Below, piece by piece: positions 33,361 through 46,763 of a stretch of 64,000 nt of DNA (the first letter of the stretch is position 1; each line of letters opens with the position of its first letter). Location: assembly GCF_026210795.1 (NCBI RefSeq), contig NC_089450.1, forward strand, positions 2,542,001 through 2,606,000, read 5' to 3'. Made by a program: the position numbers and the translations under genes. Under the pieces are notes generated by a model. The model was not told the origin of the DNA, did no database searches, and was given only the letters and a program-made list of their open reading frames with translations. The DNA comes from Rhizophagus irregularis (lineage: Eukaryota; Glomeromycota; Glomeromycetes; Glomerales; Glomeraceae).

Positions 33361-36300
33361 ATACTAGTATAACCTAAAATATCGGTTTAGATTTAAAATT
33401 AATAACGAGATGACGAGATGTACATAATACATTAAGTAATAATTAAGACATTTCGGATCCCAACTTAGGTTGCAAGTTATAATCCAAGTTCGACCATACC
33501 AAAACCGTAAATCAAGTGAAAACATAAGTTGTGAACGGTTGCAAACATTACAGTAGATCACGTTATTATTAAAGGTTAGTTGAAAAATGATGATTCAATT
33601 TACAATTATTATTATTATAATTAATATAATTAATTGATTCATTAATATCGTAATATATAATATAGTGTTCTTAATCGAATCAATTAACATTGATCATTGT
33701 TTTTATGATTGACAGAAAATCTTGCTTGCGGAATATTTCAAAAAGTAAGAAAGAAAATTTAGTCTTTTTAATATTTTAAATAATCTTTTAAAAATACTTT
33801 TATAATGTACTATATCACATAATAAATTTGTGATTATAAAAGTTGCTGTATTTTAATTTTTAAATGATGTGAATTTCTTTTATAACAAATCTAGCGAAAG
33901 TTTTTCATCACGTTATTTTAAAATTTATTGGACGATTTGATATTTATGGATAATTTATTATGCAATAAAATTTACAATGAAGTCACATGTATCACCTTTC
34001 AAATAAAAAATTTTGTCCTGTTGGCCATTACGCTTGATAGTAACACTTTTATAATCATTCGAATAAAGCACGTACCAAAAATTTGTTTTTAATTCTCTTA
34101 CTTCTTTTTGATAACATCACAAAGCCCAATTCTTCATTGGAATCCAACATATTTACCACTATTCACAAATCTTTCTGCATGCTCTCTCAAATGATTACCC
34201 GCTCAATTTTCAACAATAATTGCTATTAACAAAAAATCTTCCACGCAAAATGTAGCATCAACGTTAAGACTTACTGATGTATCCTTTGGGATTAACAGTT
34301 TGAAAGATGGGGACAGTGAGCTGTATTTTTCCAGAATCCACCATGGCAAGTCCTGAGTCCTGACCTAATAAAATTATTGAAAAAACAATCTGTGCTATAG
34401 TCGACACTTCCAACCTGATTGGAAAGTAATATGTTACGAATAAATTTAGTCTCTTCATCAGTTGGATTCCAACTATTGATCAAATAAAATCACGTGAACC
34501 TTCACCTTAATGGCAAAGCAAGATATGATTCATCATTGCTAAAGCTTCTTCAGTTTTTCAGCTATAAAATGATCTTATTTATCTTTATAACAAATGAATA
34601 GAAATCCAAAATATATAACATAAGTCAACATGACCTTTGGTAAGAGAAAATCGCAATCTCAATAGATATTGAGCACGGTTACTGTAGATGATTTGTATTT
34701 TCCAGAAATCTTCAATAGTTTCCTCATATACCAGCTAGTACTTATATACTAATCTCATGATGGCGGACTTCGCAAAAGGTCACCGTGGTCTCTTTCACGA
34801 ATTTAATGATACCATTTAGTCAATTTTCAGGATGGAAAATAAACTGTCCCGTAGTCAAGATTTCCTTTCTTTCAGTTTCTACTTCCATGCCTTCCTCCGT
34901 TTTTCTTTTCCTTAACCGAATAAAAAAGATCTACCAAATTGTTTGATCCATCACCAATTTTGGTGTAAAGAATATTGTAATATTTCATATTTTCTGTAAA
35001 AACTCCAAGTGATCAACAAATCTAATAAATTCAAAACATGGAATATAAATCCAGTTTAAAAGGAGAATTTTTGATAGTGAATGTCGGATGATTAGATATT
35101 TATAAGCTAGCATCATCAGGAGATCAAATCACATGATTATTGGTGTAGATTCATTTTATTTGTAATGGCACATTAATCAAAAATTTTAACATTGCATATA
35201 ATGACAGTTTTTTTTTTTTAGAAACTACGTTGAATACGTTTTTGTTACAAATTATTTTTTATCATAAAAACATTTGATTGTTTTTTTTACAATCAGATCA
35301 GGTAAGATTCATCATATAAGAAGAATCCTACCCTAAAATGAGTACCATAATATTCATCTTCTTTGCTGAAAGATTACAATGAATTTTAGATACAGCTTTG
35401 GAATATCGAAAGCAAGCTCTTCAATACAGTAAAAAAGATTGTAAATCAAATCTTATAATTTGTCACAGGTCGAATGATTGGTATTAGAAATTAAGTATAG
35501 TATATAGAGATTTTAGCATGAGAAAAGATTCGTTACCGACGGAGTTTTCAGATATAATATTTTGTTTTATGAGGTCGATCAAAAAAAAACCAATATCACA
35601 TATACCACATAATGCTGGGATAGAATTCGGGCAGCACTATGACACGCAGATCACGCCTGGTCAAAACTTTATATCGGATAGATCTTTATACAATAATATA
35701 TGATACTATATATAGTAAGATATATAATAAGTATATTATTGTATGTTACAGAAATTATCAAGATCCAAAATTTCCCAACTGGAGGTTTGTTATACCGAAG
35801 TTTAATCTTGAAAAAGACGAAAAATGTGCACGAATAAAAAGTACAAACAAATTTTTTTTAAGGAAATCATTTCTTTCATGTTTTCATGTTTCGAAATTTC
35901 TATTAATTTAACCCTTAAATAGTAAATATGTAAAAAAAAAAATTTTTTTTTTATTTAAAAATTTGACAAAAATATGACAACACTAACGATTAATATTCAA
36001 TATATTTATTATAACTCATGTTCATAATTAATTTAATTAATTTGAAAAAAAAAAAATCACACCAAAAAAAAAAAACTTTTTATCTTAAAAATCTAAAATG
36101 TTTTTCAAAATGAACAATACTAATTTTTTAAATCATCGGGAATAAATAAATATGAATAATCCCATATTTGGATTTATGATTTCAATTATCGAATCATATA
36201 AACAGCTCATTTTTATATGAATTAACTTTTTTTTGAATTAACTAAAAATTGGTATATAAAATAAAAAAAAGGATAATTTCAAAAGTGAAAAGGGGGGTTG

Positions 36301-36551
36301 TGTGATCATCCTATGATTCCTATCGAATGATAATAATAATAATAAATAATAAATAAATCGAATGCTCATTTATTTACCGATTTTCAGGGTCAAATCCTAT
36401 CAAATAGATCATGCACGATAAATAACAAATTGTTTTAACTGAATAAATAAATTTTAGATAACTAAATAAAGTTAAAGATAAATATTAAAACACAAACGAA
36501 ACATACACGTTACACATACGTTTGTTTATCAAACAGGATACCGGAATATTT
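33361..36551. other. intergenic with possible gene debris
   Basis: No intact gene. On the minus strand about 34050-34490, short protein-like stretches in different frames (NSWNPTDEETKFIRNILLSN, and QDSGLAMVDSGKIQLTVPIF) are interrupted by stops and look like an old pseudogene of unknown family. TCACGTGA is at 34490-34497. Confidence 0.3.
35518..35703 (+). CDS. possible small protein (61 aa)
   Basis: ATG-started frame of 61 codons (PTEFSDIIFCFMRSIKKKPI, then HNAGIEFGQHYD). No signal peptide or motif; isolated. May be chance or an exon. Confidence 0.2.
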   Translation: MRKDSLPTEFSDIIFCFMRSIKKKPISHIPHNAGIEFGQHYDTQITPGQNFISDRSLYNNI

Positions 36552-36924
36552 TTAATAACGAAATCCTATTGTCAAAGAAGGGAATAGTTTATTTGAGGCG
36601 TCATAAGAAATATTATTGGGCGTAAGAGAAATTGTAATGTTATTATTTGAAGAATCGTATTTGCTCGTAATATCATAAAGTTTGGACTTTCATTTGCGGA
36701 AAAATGTTATTTATATTTCATCAAGAAAAACCATTAATATGGTTGCAAACAGGCTTACAGTTGAAGAATATTCCATCTGGAATCTTTGGATATCAGCGGG
36801 TTAAATTATTAGAATAACTATTACTGTATTATATTTTATTATTAAATCCCGGTAAATCGAGATTAGTGACTTGTCGGGAATGGGAATATGATTGGGCCGG
36901 CGGATCCGTGAAAGTCAGGGTTTA
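36552..36924 (-). pseudogene. possible fragmented gene (minus strand)
   Basis: Two coherent coding-like pieces lie on the minus strand. One reads TLTFTDPPAQSYSHSRQVTN followed by LDLPG (36924 down to about 36848). The other reads KLYDITSKYDSSNNNITISL, TPNNISYDASNKLFPSLTIG and FRY to a TAA at 36552-36554. A possible linking piece, RFQMEYSST, precedes a GTAAGC donor near 36750. Stops and uncertain splice sites between the pieces prevent a confident gene model. No family recognised. Confidence 0.3.
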
Positions 36925-37155
36925 TGACGTAATGATATTAAAAATTTTTGAATTCATAAAATTTTTATTAAAATGATAAACGATTAGCGATAATCGATGT
37001 ATCAGCAGTAAGTACTGTTGAAAAACGTACGCGTATTACGCTGTCACGCATTGACGCATATGACGCATAAAAATTTTTTTCATTTAAATTTTTTTTTTTT
37101 TACGACTTTTTTAAAAGATTCCATATGGTTTATTTAAGTAGTTATAAATTTATAA

Positions 37156-37385
37156 TGTATTAACGAATCCATTTCGAGTTCATTTCTAAAGTAAAAAATA
37201 AATGTGTTAACAAATTCATTACGAGTTCATTTCTAAAGTAAAAAAATATATATATTAGCGGATTCATTTTTAAAGTATGTTAACGAGTTTATTTCTAAAA
37301 TAAATAAATGTGTTAACAAATTTCATTTCTGAAATAAAAAATGAATGTTAATAAATTCATTTTTCTAAAGTAACAATACGAATTT
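37156..37385 (+). repeat. minisatellite, 40-50 bp unit, about five copies
   Basis: Each unit contains TTAACRAATTCATT or a close variant followed by ATTTCTAAAGTAAAAAA. Units vary by small deletions (for example ATTAGCGGATTCATTTTTAA and GTTAATAAATTCATTTTTCT). Confidence 0.75.
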
Positions 37386-37853
37386 CACGCTTTAATTGAA
37401 ACAACTTTAAATAATAAACAAAAAAAAATTTTTTTTTTTTCATTAAAAAAAGATTATAAGAAAAGTTTTTTATTATGAATACATATTTTTAAGTAATTAA
37501 AATTAAATAAAAAAAAAATTATTATTAAAAAAAAGGACGAACTAAAAAAAAAAATTAAATAACATTACAAAGAAAACCTTTCAAATTTTGAATTTTTTTT
37601 TTTTTTATTTATATTTTCCGTAGCATCATTTCTAACTTGATTAATTTATAATAAATATACATTTTTTTTTTCATTATTAAGAAAAAAAATAGAAAAAAAA
37701 GTCCAAATGTTTATATATATATATGTATATATTTCAAAAAGAAAAAAAATTCATTTTGAAAAAAAGGGGAAGAAAAATTAAAGGTGACGAAAAAAAAAAG
37801 CTTGGACCTCCTTCTTATTATTTTCTGAAAATTATTTTAAAATTTGTAAATTA

Positions 37854-38572
37854 TTATTCAGCGGTAAATCTTACACAATCATCTTGAGAACCTATGAAAA
37901 AAAAATTAAAAAATTTATAAATTTTTTATTAGTTTCGTCGCGATACATTTATTAATTTCATAAATTACAAAAAATTTTATAATTATAATTACCTCTTTGA
38001 GCAACAGGCATTAAAACAGGTTGATGAGCAAATGAAGAAACCATGGTGCAAAGACGATAGTCACCAGCTGGCAAGCCTTTTTCAACTAATGCGGTTAATT
38101 CACCATTGCCGTCTGCTGGATCATTTAAACCTTTGAAGAAAGCGAAGATTTCGGGATTAAGAGGTTCATCAGGATTATCAATTTTTTGAACTGTTACGTG
38201 GGAATGGCCTTGAATAAATCCATCATTATCAAGAGTTTGTGGGAAGATGTAATATTGTTTTACGGGATCATCGAAAAAGCCAGTTCTTAAGTTAATTGTT
38301 TTGGTTCTAATAGTGAATGCTGTGTTAGCCGGAATCTTATCATTATTCTTTGGGAAACGGATTACAGTTGAAACCATTTGTTTCTTGCTTGGAATTTCTC
38401 CCATAACTGTAGTTACACATTCACCATTAGGATTTTGAGTTCCATTAAATAGGTCTTTCTTGGATATGTCACAAACATTATTTCCAGTATTTGAATCTAC
38501 AGAGAATACTACTGCAAAGATATAAGCGGCCAAAATTGCCGAAATGATAAGTGATTTTCTTAAGAGACTCAT
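37854..38572 (-). CDS. secreted protein of the fungal family often mislabelled 'ribosomal protein s17'
   Basis: Two exons: 37993-38572 and 37854-37891, with an intron at 37892-37992 (GTAATT...TTCATAG). Total 618 nt, 205 residues. Without splicing the frame ends NYNYKIFCNL; splicing gives PVAQRGSQDDCVRFTAE, a better and family-like C-terminus. Residues 1-24 form a signal peptide (SLIISAILAAYIFAVVFS). The mature part has the family pattern: early Cys residues, IRFPKNNDKIPANTAFTIRT, NLRTGFFDDPVKQYYIFPQT, then FIQGHSHVTVQKI, AFFKGLND and LPAGDYRLCTMVSSFAHQPV. Similar secreted proteins are common in basidiomycetes and other fungi; function is unestablished and there is no relation to ribosomes. 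The family recall is from memory. Confidence 0.8.
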
Positions 38573-41500
38573 TGTTTTTTTTTTATATTAAATTAAAATT
38601 ATTTTAAAAAAAAAATTTATATTCTTAAATATTATTTTAATGGTAGTTGAAAAAAAATAATTTGGATAATTTGAAAAGGAATTCTTATTTTTTTTTTTTG
38701 TCGTTGATTAATTTTTTTTAAAGTCGTTAAATTCAAGAGAAAAAAAAATATATTTTTTTTTTTTAAATCGTTGGTACAAAAAAAAAAATATTCTTTTTTT
38801 TTCAAAATGAGTCAGGTCAAGATTCCAGCATTTTTATATCTTTGAAAGGACCAAAGGACCAAATGATTTTTTTTTTTTATTATATTATTATATTAAATTA
38901 TTATATTATATTAAATTATTTTATTATATTAAAATAAATTAACGAAGACTATAAAAAAAAAATATCTATATATAGGACAATTTAACCATAAGTAGAAAGT
39001 TAAAAATATATTAATTATATTAATTATAAATTCTATATAAACTTGGAAAAATGGAAAACCGATAAAGCCCGCAATCATAACGTAAGTTTAGAGCCACGAG
39101 AATTTTGTTATATTTTAAGAAATGGATCCGAACCGATCGGCTTAATTTCTCATTATGATAAAAATCTTTCGTTATACAAAAAAAAAGTACAAATGAAAAA
39201 AAAGTAGATTCATATAAAAAAGTACAATAATAAAGAATAGGTAGTGATACAAGAAAATTAGTTAACAGGAAGGTGGTACAACTAAGGTTTATATTATCTA
39301 AAAAGGAAATAGCATGTTCATCAGGGATGTGATGGATAACAAAAAGTACACTCAATACCTGTGGATAGTCCGGACAATAAGATAAAATATATATTTTAAT
39401 ATATCAATTGTTATTTTATATATTTTAAAACTTTCTTCCGTGTGAAAAATTTAATATAAATAATAGAAAGCCAAGACCGGGGAGCTTAATAGGGTTTGAT
39501 TGAATTTTTTGAATGAGCAATTTTTGACCATTAATAAATGTTTTATGCATGTAGTTAACGTTTCACAAAAAAAAAAAAATGACAAACATAGTTAAAATAA
39601 ACAACTAATATAAATAAAAATTAATTAGCTAAACGCCAAAGTAAACATCAAAGCAGGAGAGAACAAGATAATTGGAAAGTACAAAAATAAACTTTCAAAA
39701 AAAAACGTTAACTTATATGAAAATTTACTGCGGATAAACTAAGGTTAACTAAGATTAGATGACAGGTACTTTTTTTGTGTAAAAGGAACTTACGATGTTT
39801 GTACAATAAACCAAATATATATATTTTTTTTTAAAAAGAATTTTTCCATTAAAAGTAAGTGTTGAAGGGATTTTCGTTTAGAAAAATTTTCATACCATAT
39901 CGGAAAATCATTCATTTGTTTTACAAAATCAATTTTATATATAAAAAACGAATCAAACGATAAAAATAATTAATTATTAAAATATTCCCGGAATACGATC
40001 CGCGATGGTTTTTTTCACATTCATTACATTCATTATACATAATTGTTATTGTTATTTATCTTTTATTATTTATTATTCAACAAATTATTTATTATTACAT
40101 CCGATATTATGTAACAAATTTTCTTTTTTTGTCTTTTTGTACACACAATTTATTTTTGTATATTTTACTAAAATCGTAATTTCCGTAATTCTTTAAACTT
40201 TATAATATAAAGAGTTACCAAATAATAATTATAATTGGAAGGAAGAAAAGGAGAAGGAGAAATCTCATTAAGTAAATAAAGTAAATAGAATCACGAAAAC
40301 CACATAACTGGTAACTGGTAAAATATGCAGATGATTACATACTTCGTTTCTAAATAATTTTTATAATTTATAATTTATATAATTTATCGAAGAAATTAAA
40401 GTAAAAAAAAAAAAATTTATTAATAAATTGAAATAAATCATTTATTTATTTAAATCATATTTTAAAATACATTAAAAATAAATTTATTTCCAGAAAATTC
40501 TTACAGGAATAGAAAATCATTCATGCATGTCAATTATTAACATTTGACGAGATAGAACACAAAAAGGAGATTTTTCTAATAGGAAAAATGCCGCATAACC
40601 GCATGAAAAAAAAAAAATACCGCATTAAAAAGGTAGCGTACAAAAATTTTAATTATCCTTGGCATTTTTTTTTTAAAAAAAATGGGGTATAAAAATAAAC
40701 AAACAATAGCACAACATTTTAATAAGGAGGAGCAATGTGGCGAAATTATATTATTTTTCTAATTTAGCCAAGTAACTTTTTTCTTTTTTTAATTAAAAAA
40801 AGTTATTTAATTTAAATGACAATAATATAAAAGGTCATTCGATTCAAGTTTACATAAAAGTTAATGTCATAATGAGAGAAAGGATCGGAGAAAAGAATTA
40901 CGGAATTTAATTACATCATTTTTATTTTTAAAATAAAATGGATCAACATTCTAATTTTAACATCAGATGTACAATGTACAACCCATGATATTTTTTTTTT
41001 GATTGTTAATTACTTGATTAGCTTAAGTATGTAAGTATAATGGACCCGTTATCTCGTGTTTCTTAAATGACAGACATAATGCATGTATATGCATATAGTG
41101 ACGAATTTTTGCTTATACAAAAAAAATTTTAATTTACACATTGTGTAATATAAGGGATAAAAGTAACATTTTCATTTGAAAATAACAAACTGGAATATGG
41201 AATACAAACAAATTTTTTAGAAACTAATTTCTTTTTTTTCTCTTTGAATGATAAATAATAATGCATTGTTTTCAATCCCATCATAAATATTTTTTTTGTT
41301 TGATAAAGAATTTCCGGTTTTTTAGCAAGAAATTTAAGAAAGAAGTGATAAAAAGTAACAAAGAGATATAATTAAACCTGTGTATTGTTACAATATGCGT
41401 TATTAACGCCAATGCAACCGTAATCATTTTCATATAATAATAATAATAATAATGTTATTTAGATGGTCTTAAAAACTTTGATGAACAAATCTATCTTTTT

Positions 41501-42080
41501 GAAATTATTTATCTTTTCATATTTATTCTATTTTTAGTAAAAATTTTTTTTTTTTAGGCACGTTTTCTTATAAAAAATTTGAGTAATAATTTTAAAAACA
41601 ATATTTAATGATTCCAACAATACCATATTTGTAAAACAGCTTTATTCATTTTTTTAGAAATTTGGCGAATAAGAATGACTCTACTAAAAAAAAATAATTT
41701 CATTATTAATAATGAAAATAAAAAAGGAAAAATTTAACCTAATTTTGTAAAAAAGAAAAAAAGAAAAAAGAAATAAAGAAATAAAGAAATAAAGATGATT
41801 TTCTGATTACTAACAAACAATGAAAATAGAAAAAATAGAAACTAATTCCAAATTCGAATATGTCTCTCATAAAAAAAAAAAAAATTTTTTTACAAGGGTA
41901 TATTGAGAAAAACTCTCAGAAAATCCATCTATATTACCCATACAAATAACATTCAATTTTTTGTTTTATATTATAAAGCATTCAACTTATTTAAAATAAT
42001 ATATCTGTCATAATTAATATAATTTTATTATTAGTGGTATCTATATAATTTTTTTATTCTCAAATATAAAATTATCATAA

Positions 42081-42168
42081 AACTACGATAAATGCAACGG
42101 AAGCTTTATTGAGTGATTTGCAACTACGATAAATGTAACGGAAGATTTATTGAGTGATTTGCAACTAC
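42081..42168 (+). repeat. tandem duplication, 41-bp unit x2
   Basis: AACTACGATAAATGYAACGG followed by AAGMTTTATTGAGTGATTTG and C occurs at 42081-42121 and 42122-42162, and a third copy begins (AACTAC) at 42163. Confidence 0.85.
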
Positions 42169-43647
42169 TCTTATGGATTATGGACAACCTGCGCCCGATG
42201 TCATAGTATGCGCAGTAAAAAAAAATATCTCTTTTTAATGGGAATTAGAATGAAATTTCCACATGTTTCCCCAAGGCGTACATTTAACATCAAAACATCT
42301 ACAATTATTTAATATTTTATCTATATTTAGTAAAATGGTATTTTTATACGATTCGTTATGAATTACCCAAATCAATATTTCCTATCATAATTTCTGATTA
42401 CAGAAGATGGATAATTTGCAGCTAAAAAAAGTATTATTTTATTAGTTAAAAATACTAGGTACAACGGAACACATGAAAAATACGTGGTACAATAGACAAT
42501 GTAAATTTAATTAATGTAAGCAAGCAAGCAGTGACATATTATAATTTACTGTGCCGTATATAGTATATTATAAAATTATTTAATGCATTCCGCATTTTAT
42601 TTTACGTCATAAGGATATATTAAAATTCTATATTGATCTTTCCATTAGCAAACGACAATTATGGTTTCTTTAAGATTTTCATGTGTAATTCTCTTGAAAT
42701 TATAGTATGATAGTATGATTTGAATTATTCCACTTCAAAACCACCATAGGTTTATATGATAGTTATGCGTGCTTATATTTAATTTGCACATATTACAGTA
42801 TGTACTATGTACCGTACCAAATATTTTTTCTCATATAAAATTTTTTTAATCTTTTTTAAATGATTCACTTCACTTGCACCCGAAATTGCCTATATACTGC
42901 TGTATATACTAAGACTCGTTTTAATGCTACCGCTAAGAGAGTGAACAAGTAATTAAATTTGTTACACAATTTATAATATTTATTTATTATATATTTGTTA
43001 TAAATAACGTAATAAATTCTAAATGACTCATTATAAACCAAACTAAGAAATTAATCATTATAATATAGAAAAGAGAAATAATAGATCATGTTGCATTTTT
43101 CGGTCACATGCAAAATAAACCATTCTATTGGTGAAACATGTTCGACATAAAAAGCTAAAATTTTTATGGGGTCAAAAGATTCGGATATTTCATGTTTACA
43201 CAAAAAAATCAGATAAATCAGAACCCGACCGCAACCGGATATGAATAGGGCTAAATATGATCAATAATACGATCAATGTATAAAGATATAAAAGACAGAA
43301 AATTTTTTAATCATTATTCTTATTTCTTTATATTTTCTCATTTTACGTTATTATTATGATAAATAATTAAATATTTTTTTTTTAATATTGCTTAAATATT
43401 ACTTTATATTCTTTACTCACTGGAAAATAAAACTAAAATGTATTAAAGTAGATATTAGCTTTAATATTTATTATAATTTAGTATTTGTTAGATTTTTATT
43501 AGTTAGATAATTGCAATAGTTAAAATTAAAGACTGGATGTACCCCGTCCCGTGATCACAGTTTGCGATCGCTTCTATTCAGGTAATCAGACCTGATGCAC
43601 ACACGGAAGCTGCTGTTGTAAATGTCCTTTATTTTTGTTTTTGTTAT

Positions 43648-43672
43648 CCCTATATATATATATATATATATA
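43648..43672 (+). repeat. (TA)n microsatellite
   Basis: About 12 TA units. Confidence 0.8.
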
Positions 43673-43773
43673 CTGATCCTTATTAGCCTTTTTTGTAGAA
43701 TAAGCTGGAAGTACGCCATGGCCATACTATGCAAATATTTATATTTATATAACAGTGTGTAAATGCTTCACTT

Positions 43774-43862
43774 GATTTATTTTCTTAGTCGTAAATTATT
43801 TTCTTGTTAAATTGGAACGGTGTTATTTATTTTCTTGGTCGTAAATTATTTCTTGTTAAATT
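43774..43862 (+). repeat. direct repeat around TCGTAAATTATTT
   Basis: ATTTATTTTCTTAGTCGTAA followed by ATTATTTTCTTGTTAAATT occurs twice, about 49 bases apart, with two differences. Confidence 0.7.
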
Positions 43863-46566
43863 AATTAATGTAGTCGTAAAAAGTCTTATACTAGGTAAGG
43901 AATAAGGATACGGTATATCTTTTTCTTTCTAACTTCATAGCTCGAAACTAACGCGTCCATTCTAAATTATTATCGTTTAGGAATAAAATTGATTTCATGT
44001 AGGATTCTAATAGAGGGCGGCCAGGGCGCGTATAAAGATATATTTACAACATACTATTTTAAATGTTTAATCTTTAATTTGACCAATCTCCAATTTGATG
44101 ATAATTAAAGTTGTTATTATACTGTGAATTAGTGAATTAGTGCTTTTTTTTATAGTTTCAGCAAATTATCCATGAGTTACGGTCGAAAGATCGCATTGTT
44201 TTGAAAACGTGACAAAATTTCAAATTATTATTACTTACTGTAATAAGTTTTATTGAAAATATAATTTTTATCATATTATTAGACATTATATTATTATTAA
44301 GGTTATCACGCAGAATAAAGAGTTAAAGACTCCATACTATTTATGACAGTTATGACAGACACTATATTGTTAGAAGATGAATCATTCGGAAACAAACTTG
44401 CAGCATATTAGTGATACTTACAGTATAGTATCTCAACTATCCATTTATATTTTATAAAAAAATAGGACGATTATTAAAAGATACTTACCAAAGTAAATGA
44501 ATTTTAAATTTTTCTTTTTTTTTTAAAAAAAATACTTTATATTGTTCAAAAAAGAATAGATTGCAAGAAGTGTATAATTAATGTTATAAATCGGGAATAC
44601 ATTCAAGTTAATAATTCAGAATTTTTAACGTTAAGATTTAAAATTTATAAAATATTAGCAACATCCCGTTGCTTCGCACAGAATTCAACGAACTCATACC
44701 GTATAGTAAGCACGAATAATATCCTGAAATTATTCCTGAAGATAAGCTGTAGCGAGAAGACCGCTCAATTTGTAGGTGAGTATTATATTAACTTTTTAAT
44801 TTATTTAAATAATATATTAAATTTATAATTTTTGTGATAAATTATGATATCATCAACAAAATTCATGATACGAATCTTAAATGACATAATTCTACCGTCA
44901 CGTTATACACGTTACGTAATCACGAAGAAACAGATCAGCTAGATCAGCTGCTGGTATACTAATAATTCATTCATACAGGGTACATAATCTAAATATGATC
45001 AAATTACAATAAATAAATTTCAAAAATTTTCGGGACGAATTAATTTAAACTAAACAAACAAACTTTGAAATCCAATAAGATTCAGATCTTCATTTTAATA
45101 ACTTTCTAAAAAACAAATAGATATTCATTATTACATTATACAATAATTAATATGGACATATTATAAACATTTTAATGTTGTATAATTGCTTTTTTATCTC
45201 ATCGAAATGACGAAATGTGTAATGACGCAATGTCTAACCACACAAACAAATCTGTGCGACAGTAATTTTCTCATTTGTAAATAGCCTAAATAGCCTATAA
45301 AAAATTTTCACGCCACGGAGTCGGTAATCTACGCCAGATAATCTTAATTCCTAGATTGGCTAACTTACCGAAAAGGCGTTCAAGAGTTTTTCAATTTGAA
45401 TTTTTTTTTATAAATACCTCAATGATTTTACTTTCCAAAATTTTCTTTACGGTAGCTAACTGAGTTAACTGCCAAAATATTTGGATTACACTGCGCCACA
45501 ATTTGACAAAAACCAAGTATACTATATAGAACTAGTAAAAACATCAATTAAGATTATTGTATTTATGTGCAGAGATTGCCAATTAGTTTAAATCAAGATT
45601 ATATCGCATTGAGAAGTGGGTTAATTGGAGAATATATTTTTTTTAATGATTAAAAGAATTAGGTGTTGAATTAATTGGAGTTTGAAAAATAAAAAATTTT
45701 TAAAGTTATTATGACCACGTTACAAGAATTCCTAAACGAAAATTATTTATAATTATTTATTTATGTAACTAATTCTACATAACAATTGTTTTAATGATCA
45801 ATAAAATTTCATTGATAAAATTTTGGCTCTAAAAATTTTACGAAAACTATAACGTGTTGTGGGTCCAATTTTATTTAAGTCCATAATTCGAAGCAGCAAT
45901 CTACTAACACTTTTAATATGCATTCAGAATTTTTCCATTCAACTTAACTAGGAATTTACGATTTAAGTATGGAACAAAATTAGCCAATTTAGCCAACGGT
46001 ACGTATGCAGCAGATCTAAAAGATATTATGACTCAAGTGAACGCGAAGTCCTGCTTCGTACCAAAAAACAGATTTTCGCAGAATTATGAAAAAGTAATTT
46101 ATATATTTTACGACTTCACTGAAAGATATCGATTCGCTCTAAAATAATATCGATATTTAAATCAGTAAATCATCGCAATAGTCTCGAGTAATCTAGAAGG
46201 CGATTACCGTGATCGTGTCATTTGATAACTACGCCCATCAATAAAATTTTCGTATGTGAATCCGAATTTATTCAAACTCGAAGGTTTAGTGTTGAGAATT
46301 TCAAGTGAGAAAAATTATTTCATGTCCTAAAACAAAATGAGATTTATATAATGCAGAGCATCATGAAAGTGTTGTTTTCATTTCGTTGTTCTAATATCAA
46401 TCTACTTAATTATTAATTTTAATTTTTTCAAAATTTTGTTATAACCTTTAAGGATGAAAAATGTAATAAATATTATCAACATTTAATATGTAAATATATA
46501 GAGAATAATTAGTATGTTTGTTATTACTTAGCAATTTATTTATTTATTTATTTATATTTAACTTCA

Positions 46567-46753
46567 TTTCAATAAGAAAGTATTACCATAACGACGTTGA
46601 CTCTTCAATTCAATAAGAAAGTATTATACCATAACGACGTTGACTCTTCAATTCAATAAGAAAGTATTATACCATAACGACATTGACTCTTCAATTCAAT
46701 AAGAAAGTATTTATACCATAACGACATTGACTCTTCAATTCAATAAGAAAGTA
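46567..46753 (+). repeat. tandem repeat (41-44 bp) abutting the ankyrin gene stop
   Basis: CAATAAGAAAG starts units at 46570, 46611, 46654, 46697 and 46741. Each complete unit continues TATTATACCATAACGACRTT then GACTCTTCAATT. The last unit runs into the 3' end of the ankyrin gene, whose terminal bases ATTACCATGATGGCTTTGAC resemble ATTACCATAACGACGTTGAC of the units. Confidence 0.85.
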
Positions 46754-46763
46754 AGTTTCTATA

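Larger units (their letters stand above)
38573..46566. other. about 8 kb without a recognisable gene
   Basis: Very AT-rich, with dozens of A/T runs of 8-14 bases. All frames are short, and most start at TTG or GTG codons. Simple repeats and short duplications inside are listed separately. GCAACATCCCGTTGC near 44660 is a perfect 5-bp-stem palindrome without other context. Confidence 0.45.

Noticed and set aside
39020-39355. 111-codon minus-strand frame
   Set aside because: Begins at TTG, hydrophobic only because of T-rich codons, no motif, no family resemblance.
44655-44690. GCAACATCCCGTTGC palindrome as a terminator or element end
   Set aside because: Only a 5-bp stem, no matching second copy or flanking duplication found nearby.
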